Below are positions 24,681-34,680 of a DNA stretch of 64,000 bases, one piece after another. Location: NCBI GenBank assembly GCA_025917655.1, contig CP084612.1, positions 1,426,001 to 1,490,000 on the forward strand. The letters are read 5' to 3'. Position numbers and translations under genes: made by a program. Under the pieces are notes generated by a model that did no database searches, was not told where the DNA came from, and saw nothing but the letters and a program-made list of their open reading frames with translations. Source of the DNA: Chlorella sorokiniana. Lineage: Eukaryota; Chlorophyta; Trebouxiophyceae; Chlorellales; Chlorellaceae. Each line of letters starts with the position of its first letter. Position 1 is the stretch's first letter.

Positions 24681-26152
24681 TCAATAGCGGGCCTCCCAGT
24701 GCGCAGGGGCGGCGGCGCTGGAGGTGTTGGCCGTCATCGCGATGAGGCCCTGCCGCTCGTTGGCCTTGGCGGCATGCCCCGCGTCGGGCGGGCCACGCCC
24801 GCGGCCATGCCCGCCAGCTCCGCCTCCGCCTCCAGGTCGCCGCCATGCTCGGGGCCGGGGCCGTACAGCAGCAGCGCCGTAACCGCGGCAATGGCTCCCC
24901 CAGGTACTGCGCCAGCATGTAGACGAAGGCGGTGTTCCAGTAGCAGTTGTAGATGAGGGCGGGGCCCAGCACGCGGGCCGGGTTCAGCGCCGCGCCCGTC
25001 AGCGGGCCGCCGATGAAGGCCGAGGCAAACAGGGTGTAGCCCTGTGCGGCAGGGTGGCCGAGCGGGCAATGCAAAGATATCAGGGAGCAATGGTTCCAAC
25101 AGAATATGATGTGGCTACTCCCTGCCTGCTTGGCCTTCCCCTTGGCTTGCACCCTGCGCCCACCCGCAACCGGCTGCCCGCCCCCGCGCACGCCCCTGCC
25201 GCTGCACCCACCACGGCCAGGGGGCCGATGTTGCCGTGCCCGGGCCTGGAGATGGCCACAGCGAAGACCACGGACACCAGCAGGAAGGTCATCACCAGCT
25301 CCCAGCCCAGCAGCTGATCCACGCGGATGAAGTGGCCGCCCAGGTGGGTGAAGCAGCCCTGCGGCGGCGGGGGACAGCATGCAGCCACCCCATCGCTGGC
25401 TGCTGGAGCATTTAAAGCGAGGAGGCAAGCGCCGTCTGCGGCGCGGTGCCGTCGGCACATGCCTGCCGGCCAGGCGGGCAGCAGCTGCAGGTGGGGGCGC
25501 CGCTCACCGGGCCGCCGTTGCCCATGCCGACGTGTGCGTCCGGGATGAGCGCCGCTTGGAACAGCACGCCTGCAGCGAAACCACCAACATTTTGACTTAA
25601 GAATGCCTCTTAAATGTGGGCGCTAATCTGGCACGGGCTGTCTCAGTACACCAGGAAGCGGGGCCGCACCCACGATGCCGCCCAGGAACTGCGCCGCCAT
25701 GTACAGCAGGCCGCGGCGCCAGGCCAGGTGCCCGCTGATGACGGTGCCGAGGGTCACCGCGGGGTTGAGATGACCGCCGCTGATGTTGGCGGTCGCGTAG
25801 ATCAGCACTGCCAGGGTGAGGCCGTTGCCGTAGGCGGCCGCCTGGTCGCGCGCCTCGCCGCCGTACAGCGCAAACAGCAGCATGCCCGTGAACTCGGCTG
25901 CCAGCGCCGCGTACAGCCTCTTGTTGCTGGGCTCCACATCCCCTCGCTCTCCAAACTGCAAGGGACCCAGGCGGCGAGATGCAACACAAGGCAGGTCTCG
26001 ATGGAGGGCAGCTGGCGCTCTGCTGGCGCAGCTGCAGCGGCTGCCGCTAGAGGCACCATGGACTTGCACCCCCGCACTTTCTGATAGGGCAGCGCCGGAG
26101 AACGGCAGAAATCTATGAAGGCGCGCCACTTGCTCGAAATAAATTCCGCCAT
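24681..26152 (-). CDS. Aquaporin (MIP family), 5 exons
   Basis: Membrane channel for water or small neutral solutes. ATG at 26152-26150 (MAEFISSKWRAFIDFC). Exons 26078-26152, 25670-25955, 25508-25569, 25212-25358, 24681-25041. Both pore half-helices are present with full NPA boxes: SGGHLNPAVTLG in the first half and GAALNPARVLG in the second. The remaining TM helices are visible (LAAEFTGMLLFALYG; LLGWELVMTFLLVSVVFAVA; GYTLFASAFIGGPL; NTAFVYMLAQYLGG). Length, about 315 residues, is slightly longer than typical, with a hydrophilic C-terminal tail ending HWEARY. Frame breaks at 24897-24901 and about 24786-24788 were bridged to reach the stop at 24681. The subfamily (PIP, TIP or an algal MIP group) cannot be decided by eye. 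Confidence 0.88.
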
Positions 26153-26730
26153 AGTCGCTTGCCGCAGGAGCGCTGACCGGCCAGGCTTGCCGGACCAGGT
26201 GTTGAGGTGTGCCTCGACGGACACAAGGTGAGCTGGAACAGCGAAGAATGCTACAAAGAGCAACTTCGCGATGGGAGGGGGCTGCTAGTCAGATGTGCAC
26301 AGCGTTCACAGCATGGCGGCGGTGGTTGTGACAGCGTCCCTGCCTACAGTTGGCATGCTGCTGCTGGATTGAACCGGCCATCCATGCCAAAAACGGTTTA
26401 GCTGCGAGCCTGTCACATCTAGCAGCCGGTGCTCCTGAGCTCTGAAGAGCAGGATGATGGCGCAGCCAAAAATGGTTGACTGCAGGGCTTCCTTCCAGGC
26501 TTCCTTCAAAGCAAGGGGTTATTGATGACTTTACTCACCGGTTTGTACTTTCAAGGGCCTGCTTCTAAGTGCTGCAAATCTGTCGGCATTCCCCGATGGA
26601 GAGAGACGGCTGTGGTCCTACCACGCGGCTTAAAGTACAGTGCAGCAGCGCAGTACAAGCTGTCAGTTGAGATGAAAGGCATGTTGAATGGGACTGCAGA
26701 TTGCGGTTCGGAGGGTCGTGTGTATTCTCA
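26153..26730. promoter_or_regulatory. Divergent region, aquaporin / secreted Cys-rich protein
   Basis: 578 bp between start codons, lower in GC than the coding DNA, probably holding both 5' UTRs and promoters. No repeats or recognisable elements were seen. Confidence 0.35.
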
Positions 26731-28158
26731 ATGCTGTATATCTCATCCACCCGCGGGCTGGGGCGATGGGCCGTGCTCGTGTTGGCTGCGCTGAGCCTCT
26801 GCCTCGAGGCAAACGGTGAGAATGCTCCGCATTATTCGCTGTTCGCGGCGCTGCACTTTGCGGTGCTGGTGCACCGTGCAATCTCGCGATGTGCTGCTGG
26901 GCTGCTATTGGCTGCTGCCACCTGGCGCCCACCTCTTCCACTTGAAGCACCTGGGGACATGCTGCCCATCTGCACCCAAAATGCGCCCCTGACACAGGTG
27001 CACCGACCCCTGACTGCACGGCTGCAACGCTTGGAAGCGATGGTAGCTGCCCAGCAGCCTGTCGCTCACAGGGGCTCCCCTTGAGCTTCCAGCGCTGCAA
27101 GACTTGTGCCCTGTCGGACCCATATGCAAGCGCGACGATGCAGCAGCACCTGTACTGCAGCCAGTGCAAAGCGGGGAATCGCCGCGTTGAGCTGGACAGC
27201 TACCAGAACGTGAGAGAAGTTCTCTCGCATGCTGCCAACTTCCAGCGCCGCACCTGGCGGCTGCCACAGCTTCTGTGCCTGACCCTTGACGCTCTCAGCC
27301 TGTCCCATCCCGCCGCCCCGCAGGAGTGCCTCAAGGCGAAGGAACTGCAGTGCGCCACTTTCGCGCCACAGCTCCCAGGCAGCTTCAACAGCCTGGACGG
27401 TCCTTGCACCTCGTGCGGCAGTGCCACCGTGCCGGTGTACGCAACAAACGAGGGCAGCTTCCAGTTTGCAGGTTGGCCGCGGCATCCGGCTGCCTTAATA
27501 TTTGCAGCCACAGCATGAGCTGAGCAGGTGGATGCCGGAGCACATAGCAGCAGTTCTTCCTCATGTACATTCTGCCACACTGAGCCCGTGGGTCTCTTGC
27601 CATGCAGAGGGGTACTACAGCGCCAAGCGCGTGTGCCGCCGCTGCAGCCAGCTCGGCTGCCCAGGGCGCTGCCGGAAGGGCGTCGGCTGCGTCGCCTGCC
27701 CTCCAGGTGAGCCGCGTGCCGTTGCAGGAGTTGGCGGCGCGAGCGAAGCTGACCCTCCGTCCCTGCTGCGCTGCAGGGTCTGTGCTGCTCCGAGGCCAAT
27801 CCCCGCCGGGCGCCAGCCGCTGGATTGGAGCGGCGCCGCAGTACAACCTGGGCAAGAAGCCGCCGACGCTGCCGGGCGTTTGCTTCAAGATAAAGGTCTG
27901 ATTGGGGTGTGGAGCAGGGTTGCTCGTGTGCTGGCTGTTTGAGCAGTTTGAACAGCTGGCAGCTCACACTTCCAGTTAGCCACAGAGCTGCCGCTGCCGC
28001 TGCCGTTTGCGCAGGACCTGGGCTGCCCCGGGCAGGCCCGACACTACAAGGGTTGCACAGCTTGTCCCTCTGGCAAGAAACTGCAGCGAGTGAGCCCCGT
28101 GAGGATCCAGGGCAGCATCGCGCTGCGCTTCTATGCCGGCGGCAAGGCGTGCCGCTAA
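26731..28158 (+). CDS. Predicted secreted cysteine-rich protein, 6 exons, family unrecognised
   Basis: ATG at 26731 opens a clear signal peptide (RWAVLVLAALSLCLEANG) that fills exon 1 (26731-26815). Further exons: about 27072-27209, 27324-27471, 27608-27706, 27777-27895, 28015-28158. The mature part contains many CxxC and short-spaced cysteines: QRCKTCALSDP, LYCSQCKAG, GPCTSCGS, VCRRCSQLGCPGRCRKGVGC, CVACPPG, CTACPSGKK. The pattern resembles zinc-ribbon-like or TNFR/growth-factor-receptor Cys repeats, but I cannot name a family. The exon 1-2 junction needs one base removed (GGGG run at 27072) to stay in phase. About 220 residues. Secretion to the cell wall or the endomembrane lumen is an inference from the signal peptide. 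Confidence 0.62.
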
Positions 28159-28341
28159 GCAGCGGCAGCCTGGGCCCGAAGGATGGTGGAAGGTGACTGT
28201 GCAGCTCCAGAGCGGCAATAAGACGTGATGTACCAGTTTTCCAGACACGATTCGTTTCTCAACTGCATGCCGCATGCGCAGAACAATGGCAAGTACAAAA
28301 AACGCTATGTAACGCCTTTCAGGCGACACGAGCAAAAGAAT

Positions 28342-28346
28342 TGTAA
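28342..28346 (+). terminator. Putative polyadenylation signal TGTAA
   Basis: TGTAA about 185 bp after the stop of the secreted Cys-rich gene, in the 285-bp convergent gap before the caleosin stop. Confidence 0.45.
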
Positions 28347-28443
28347 ACTAGCAATCGCTATCAATTCAAGGGTTCTCTAGGGTGGGCCTTCAAGCAACAG
28401 GAGCGCAGGTCATTCGTCCTGTCCAGTGCTTCACTTGGGGTCT

Positions 28444-30788
28444 TCACTCCTCCTTGCGCATGAGCGAGTTGCCCTTCTTGCCAGCGGCGGCAGGCTTAGG
28501 CTGCACCCGATCGAAGCCGCCTTGGAACTGGCGCTTCTGGACGCGCTTGGCCTCGACGTCCTCCGCCACCCTGCGGGGGCGGGCGGGGTCCCGTCAGAGG
28601 GTCGGCACATGCGTTGCCCTCCGACGAGGGCGAGCCCACGAGTTTGTAGGACAAGAGCCCCACTCAACCCAACCCCATTCTCACTTGAAGAACAGAGTCC
28701 CATCGATGATGCCGCGCGCATCATCCTTCATCAGCAAGCGGCCCCTGGGGGTGTCCTGCAGGCGCATGCGATGCCTCGCTCAGCGCAATTGTGCTGGCGA
28801 TGCAGCACCCTCAACTCAACCTCCCAATGCTGCTGTCTCCTGGCTCTGAAGCCCAGCTCTGGCGTGAGCCCACCAGATGCCCCAGGCCAGCTTTCCTCCG
28901 CACACCCACCCGCGCCACCAGGTAGTACGTCGTGTTCCACTCCAGCCACTCGGCGGTCCAGCCCACAGGGTCCATGATGTTGCGATTGCCCCGCACCTGA
29001 AAGGCGGGGCGCGGCGGCAGGGAGGCTTGGACCTATGGTGCATCAGCAGCTGGCAAGCAGGATCTTCAGTCGGCAAGCGTGTGGCTGCAGGCGGCAGGGA
29101 CTCGCAGGGCGCCTGTGCGGGAACAGTATACATGACTTCCGGCGGGGAGACATAACAAGCTGCCATACTGCACGCCACCCACCATTTCGTTCAGCTCCGA
29201 CAGCGTCAGACCACCTTTGTTGCCGCGGTCGTACTTGCTGAACACCTCCTCAAACTGCAGCAAGAAGATGTAGGAAGGGCTTTCCTCAGCAGCTTCCAAA
29301 GCACTTCATCAGTGTGAGTGCAATGCCTGAATGCCAGCTGTCCAGTGAGTGAAGACGTGCCATGTTGTGGCATGACCGCAGGGCCAGCCTGTTGAGGAGG
29401 TCAGGTTCTTTCACGAAGCTGGCGCCATCAATCAATCACCTTCTCCGGCACAAAGCGCCCTCTGTGTCAAATGTCTCCGAGTCGCTGCCGTGCTTGGTCC
29501 TGTGGGGGACCAGGTAGGGCATGTCAGCGGCAATCGCTGCAGATTCTGCTCAATGCGAGTTGGCCCCAGTCGACCGAAACCGGTAGCGGGATGGGCAAAC
29601 TCACTTGTGGGCATTCTTGATCTGCAGCCAAGGAAGGGCCGTAAAAGGGCAGGTTGGCAGCAGCGACAGGGAGCTACCATGATCCGCGGCTGTTGCTGCC
29701 CGCAGCCCCGTGCCATCACCCCTGGCTTGCCAGCAGCACCCACGTAGATGCGGAAGAGGGGGTCGGGGATCCAGGAGGGGCCGGACCAGTAGGCAAAGGT
29801 GCCGTGGATGACGGGCACCGCCAGCGCGGAGATGAAGACGTTGAAGCCCAGCCGTCTGTGGCCAGGCAACACGTGAGGGTGGCGCGGGACACTGATGGAT
29901 GTCTCGCGAGTGTTGCACGCACTCGCCGCCACCCCCAGCGCCTGCCGCTCGGCATCCCAGAGCAATCGCCGGCAGACAGCTGGCTGCAAACCACGCACAG
30001 TGGCTCCTACCTGAAGCCGCGGTAGGTGTCCCCTGGCCAGATGATGTTGTCCCTGTCTGCAGGGCAGGCAGAGGCGGCGGAACATGGGAGCCAGCTACCC
30101 GCCCCGCCCCCTGGCTGCGGGCATTGTTGGCATGCAAGCTACTTCAGCTGCAAATGAACACTCCTGTTGGGCGCACCAGGGTCCCAGAACACCAGATGCT
30201 GCTGCATGCTGCAAACAAGACCCCTGGGGGATGCATGATGTGGTGAGGCGCTTGGAAGTTGGGGAGGCACCACACTGCACTAATTCAAACTGCTGCATGT
30301 GCAGCCCCGTGTGCTTACACAGTCATCTCTGGCGGTTGATACGTCCCTGCAGCATCAAGTGATCGAGCCAGTCTTGTGAAGCAGGGGCAGCTTGCAGGGG
30401 CGCTTGCTGGATGCTGGCTGCACGTGTGGCTGACGCCCACCTGTGGGGTGCTCTGCATCCACGCTGAGGTTTGCGCGCGGCACACCTGCACACCAGACAG
30501 ACAGCAAACACACAGGTACTCACTCTGCTAGCACACCGCTGCTTGTTTTGTCAGATTGCAGAACTGCCCACAGCTGCGCCGTCATGCCACGTAGCTCCCG
30601 CTGGCCCGCTGACAAGGCATGCCTGCCGCCAGCCACATGTCGAAGCCTCGCGGCTCACCTGGCTGCGTAACCTTTGAGTCCAGGTTCTGAGGCGGCCGGC
30701 GCTCCTTGGTCACCGGCACGGAGTCGATGCCCGACACAATGTCTGCGCCGTTGTTGGCAGCGGCGGGGCGGCCGTGGGGCTGCACCAT
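28444..30788 (-). CDS. Caleosin / plant-type peroxygenase, 12 exons including micro-exons
   Basis: Calcium-binding, haem-containing oil-body or ER protein with fatty-acid peroxygenase activity in the family. ATG at 30788-30786 (MVQPHGRPAAANNGADIV). Exons: 30659-30788, 30441-30485, 30321-30346, 30177-30201, 30011-30056, 29744-29855, 29605-29621, 29440-29499, 29183-29254, 28910-28996, 28685-28755, 28444-28570; about 272 residues. Features in order: VPVTKERRPPQNLDSK; NLSVDAEHPTG; the haem-ligand/EF-hand block QHLVFWDPDRDNIIWPGDTY; the single hydrophobic hairpin NVFISALAVPVIHGTFAYW with the Pro-rich turn PSWIPDPLF; then IKNAHK-TKHGSDSETFDTEG, which carries the second conserved His. The C-terminal EF-hand remnant and basic tail follow. 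Exons of 17, 25 and 26 nt are required to join conserved blocks. One base is missing near 29455-29460. Confidence 0.92.
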
Positions 30789-31033
30789 TCTGGCAGCAGA
30801 AAGCTCGGCGAATTGGGGTCTCTGGTGCAGCACCAGCTAATGGAAGGAATGACACTTTTGAGAGACAAGTATTGTAAGGCAAATCAGCGATGCAAGACGG
30901 CGGACAAGGGCTAAAACGCTGATGAGGCAAGGTCCCAGTGGACAGGCAGCTGGCATTGTCACGAAGCATTTTTGGGGCGTGCTTGTCGCCTCCATGATTC
31001 CAGAGCCGTTTGTTTCCGCTGAAAGCTGGCGAA
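30789..31033. promoter_or_regulatory. Divergent promoter region, caleosin / SnoaL-like gene
   Basis: 245 bp between start codons. No element could be named. Confidence 0.3.
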
Positions 31034-32070
31034 ATGCAGAATGTGGAGAAGGAGCTGCCTGGTAAGCAAGCTGGAAGTCGGGCAGCGCGCAAGTTGCAGG
31101 GCTTTCATGGTCGCCTCTGCTGCCCCTCACTACTGCAGGCCTCATTCAGGCTCTGCTGCAGTCCCCTGCCCACAAGCAGCGCGCCCTCATCGAGCGCCAC
31201 TACACTCCAGACTGCCGCATGACACATGCGCTGGTGCGGCCGCCCTGCAGCTGCGCTTCCTGGCACAGTGATGCAGCTGCAGACTGCTATAGCAGTGCTG
31301 CACCCTTGCGCACCATGCACTTCAGTCGACAAATCCGCACGCTGCAGGTGGGCGCTGAGAACCGGGAGGAAATCGTTGCCATCTTCCAGTACTGGCGCTT
31401 CATCAACCGCCGCCTGGACGTCGATGTGCAAGAAGTCGGTGAGTGAACCATCCCTCGGGACATCAATCACACCTCCGCTGTTGTCAGATGCCAGAAAGGC
31501 ACCGTGAACTGCAATTTTCGGGCCAGCGCGCAGCCAGCGCGCGGCCCAGTTGCGCTGCCTCCGGCCTGCGAGCCTGCGCCGCGTCGCACCCTGGCCTGAC
31601 TCGCAGTGCTGAACAAGCAGGGCAGCCGGGCGTACTGCCTGCTCACGCAGCACGTGCAGCCGCGCTTCTGGCCCAAGAGCTTCTCGTGGGGCATGCTGGT
31701 GGTGCTGGACCTTGCGGTCAGCCCCAGTGGGCTGAAGCACATAGCGCTGCAGGAGGTTTCCATCCTGCCGGGCGGCCTGCTGCGCACGGTGCCGCTGCTG
31801 GGGCCGCTGGCGGCGGGGCCGGGCAACTGCGCCGTTGCCTTGGGCATCCGCGCCGGCGTGTGGGCAGCGCGCACAGCGTACCGCTCCCTGTACGACACGT
31901 ACGCTGCGCTGGTGGTGGCGGCTGGCGGCGACGCCGGGCCGCCGCCTGGGCTGGCCCACAAAAGGACGCCCAGCCGCGAGGCAGCGCAGCGCTTGCGCAG
32001 CACACAAGCTGCGAATCCAGGCCAGGCTGTTTCCCCTGGGATGGCAGCGCCGCTCGCTGTCCGCTCCTGA
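31034..32070 (+). CDS. SnoaL/NTF2-like fold protein, 3 exons
   Basis: ATG at 31034 (MQNVEKELP) in a 28-nt first exon (31034-31061); then 31139-31438 and 31607-32070. The N-terminal half has the look of an NTF2-like cone: QRALIERHYTPDCRMTHALV, then REEIVAIFQYWRFINRRLDV. The third exon gives RAYCLLTQHVQPRFWPKSF, then hydrophobic strands (MLVVLDLAVSPSGLKHIALQ) and an amphipathic helix region ending in a non-conserved tail. About 263 residues. I cannot assign a named family with certainty, and no catalytic residues can be identified. A second, incomplete copy of the C-terminal half follows immediately. Confidence 0.6.
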
Positions 32071-32131
32071 GCGTGAGCCAGCAACAAAGCACTGAACAGC
32101 CCCTTTGGCTTTCCTTTGCCTGCTCCTCTGC

Positions 32132-32136
32132 TGTAA
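32132..32136 (+). terminator. Putative polyadenylation signal TGTAA
   Basis: TGTAA 62 bp after the stop at 32070. It supports the end of the first SnoaL-like gene here and argues that the following paralogous exons form a separate unit. Confidence 0.45.
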
Positions 32137-32276
32137 ATTTTCTTTGCTGCACTCCAGGTTTCTCAAAGCTCTAGGCAGAGGCTGAGGCTCCAGCTGGGCT
32201 CCGTCTGCCAAGGAGATGTGTGCAGCGCAGCTGCGGCTCATCCATTCCTGACGCAACCGCACCCCAATGCCTGCAG

Positions 32277-32906
32277 TCGTGGACGCATCGGGCGCAAGGT
32301 GTGGGCGCAGATGGTGCAGCACGTCACCGGCTACCAACACTACCTGGCGCCCCCTCTTCTCCTTTTCCCTCCCCATGAGCTGCCTGCTGTACCTCCGAGA
32401 CGGCCCCGGTGGAACTAAGCTCATCGCCAAGCAGGCAAGCGCTGCTGCCCTCCACTGCGGTGGCGGAGCGCGCGACAGGGGTGCCGAGTTGGGCTGAGCA
32501 ACCGTGGGCGTCTACAAGGGGCGTCTACAAGGGGCACCGGTGGACATGGCAGCGGTGCCAGCAAGGGGGTCCTGAGACGCTTGCTGGAACACCCACTCGC
32601 GCTGCTCCTGGCTTGTCGAGCCCCGCAGGTAGACTACCACTCATTCGAGGGCATCCTCTACTGCGCCCGCTCCTGGGCTGGCTCCTGCTGCTCTTCCTGC
32701 GCGGCACCGTCACAGCCTTCATACAGGGCAGCGCACGCCTGGTGGCGACGGCCGGGCCGCCGCTGGAGGGCTGGCTGCACAGCGCGCTGCCCGGAGGCAG
32801 GCAGCAGCTGCGGAGCCTGAAGGCGCGGGCCGCCAGGCTGTGGTGGCGGCAGGCGCCTGATCCAAGGAGGACGCCTGTGCCAGCGCCGTACGACCCACAT
32901 ATGTGA
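32277..32906 (+). pseudogene. 5'-truncated paralogue of the SnoaL-like gene
   Basis: Two exons, 32277-32434 and 32629-32906, are joined by an intron with a GC donor (GCAAGC at 32435). They encode WAQMVQHVTGYQHYLAP, then LFSFSLPMSCLLYLRDGP, GGTKLIAKQVDYHSFEG and a hydrophobic helix LLGWLLLLFLRGTVTAF. Block by block this matches the C-terminal half of the preceding gene (QHV, strand pair, K-IA-Q, PLLG). No counterpart of the N-terminal half (HYTPDCRM block) and no convincing start codon is present. Two frame changes occur, near 32350 and 32670. It could be a tandem-duplicate fragment, or alternative 3' exons of the gene upstream, though the phase does not fit exon 2 of that gene. Confidence 0.5.
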
Positions 32907-33033
32907 ATTATTTGATTGCTGGCCTCACAGGCTGCAAGGTAGTGCAATTTTCTTGCAACATGGTATGCTTACGGGTTGCATGTTTGAGGAAGGAGCAGCA
33001 GGTCAGGTGGAGACTGGTGCTCAGGTCGGCTGC

Positions 33034-34344
33034 TCAATCGCGCGGCAGCTGGCTCGTGTCGTGCCCCAAGCTGTCCAGCATGCGTTTGAAGTCAAACTCC
33101 GACTGGCGGTGGTTGAACGCGTGCACAAAGCCGTACTTCTGCTCTTGCGTGTAGAAGTCGTGCAGCAAGCGGGTGAGCTGCTCCGCCTGCGTGGCAGGGC
33201 AGCGGGCACGCCAGCGACTCGGTGGCCTTGCAACACGCATCACACCGGAGCAAGCATCTGGGAACGCTGACAGCTGCCTCCACAAGAGAGCTTTTCTGTG
33301 CGGTGCAGCCGCGGCAGGTGGCCAGCTGGGCAAGCGACACCAGCCTGTCGTTCAGTTGAGGAAGCAGCGGGAACATCCCGCAACCCCGTCTCCTCACCTC
33401 CCCGCGCGAGCAGGCATTTGGGTGGACAATGTCCCCCGCACCAGCACCACCCCTTTGTCCCCCATCAGCTCCGTGTAGTGTGTCAGCACCAGGTGCGGCT
33501 GCGCCATCGGCCCGCGCCTGCGGTGGACACGGTTGCGGCACAAACGCACACGCGCTGGAGGGCTTGCGTGGGAGCGGCGGGTGGCGGCCTGCAAGGGCCC
33601 TGCATGCCTGCCGCGCCCCCAGCTTCCTCCAAGGAGCAGCTGCTCAGGCTCTTTGAGCGGCAGCCGGAGCAGCAGCGGCCAACGAGGGGCTCACTGCTTG
33701 AACTCCTCGAGCGAGGTGAAGAGCACCAGCGGCAGCTGGCACTGCACCATGAAGTTCTCAAACGCGTTGGGGCCCTTGAACACCGGCAGCACAAACATGG
33801 GGCTGCAGGGGGCCATGCAGGGAGGCGGGGAAGGGGGAGGTGTGCTGAGCAGGGAGAGCGCGCATGCACCAGCCGGCAGTCGGTGCCGCCCGATGCACAC
33901 CAGCAGCAAGGTCGTAGCACGCCCGCAGCGCTGCCGCTTTCGAGCTGCGCGGCATGCACCCCACCTCAGCGCCGCGTTCTCCTGGAACTTGAAGTAGCGC
34001 GGGCGGTGATCACTGCGGCGATGCGGGTCTTAGAAGGGTCCGAGTGATACTGCGGGAGCATGGGGGTTTGCACCGAGAGTGCGTTGGCAGGCCATTGCCA
34101 AGGCTACAACACAATGCATGGCCCTGGTGTGAAGGCCTGATCGGCAAGCCGCCACTGGGGCTCGTACCTGCATCCAGATGTCGCGCACCGCCTCTGCGCC
34201 GTGCGGCTCCAGCAGCCGCCGGTTGACCACATCCCAGAGGCTCTTGCTCGATGGAAGCGTAGAGCCTATAGATTGACTTCTTTGCTGCACGTAGAGCTGC
34301 CACAGCGACTGCGCCGCCTTGCCGCCGCTGCGAGACGCCTGCAT
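33034..34344 (-). CDS. ATP11: ATP11-family chaperone for mitochondrial F1-ATPase assembly, 5 exons
   Basis: Binds free F1 beta subunits and prevents their aggregation during ATP synthase assembly in mitochondria. ATG at 34344-34342 (MQASRSGGKAAQSLWQLY). Exons 34168-34344, 33965-34049, 33695-33802, 33398-33517, 33034-33186; about 214 residues. Family blocks in order: EAVRDIWMQYHSDPSKT; PMFVLPVFKGPNAFENFMVQ; QCQLPLVLFTSLEEFK; PHLVLTHYTELMGDKGVVLV with RG; and FNHRQSEFDFKRMLDSLG. The protein is shorter than typical (about 250-320) and shows only a short basic N-terminus, so a targeting exon may be missing. A one-base break lies at about 33997-34003 (ARYFKFQENAAL). It converges with the SnoaL-like paralogue and diverges from the kinesin gene. 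Confidence 0.88.
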
Positions 34345-34680
34345 GGATTGAACCTCTCGGTGCGGCGCTGTTGGTGCGCTGAATCAGACTCTGAGGTGCG
34401 CCAAATCCTATAGAGATCCTTTCAATCGCGTGAATTGGTCGGGTTCAGCCACTCCCGGCCTGCTCCTCCTCCTGCTGAGAGTGCTGCGCTTGCGAACCCA
34501 TCTGTCCCCGAGTTTCCTCACTTGCGCGCCCATTGTCACTCCCTGAGCTTGTACAGTGAGGTCAGCGTTGTTTCCGGGGCTCGGAGCACCTGGCCGTTCA
34601 AGCGGTTACCGGGAGCCTCCTGCCGCGGCTGAGCAGCTTTCCTGCGGAATCGATAAGTTTCGCGGTGAACATCGTGCCGC
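34345..34680. promoter_or_regulatory. Divergent promoter region, ATP11 / kinesin
   Basis: 336 bp between start codons. No repeat or named element was recognised; an N-terminal targeting exon of ATP11 could lie here. Confidence 0.3.
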
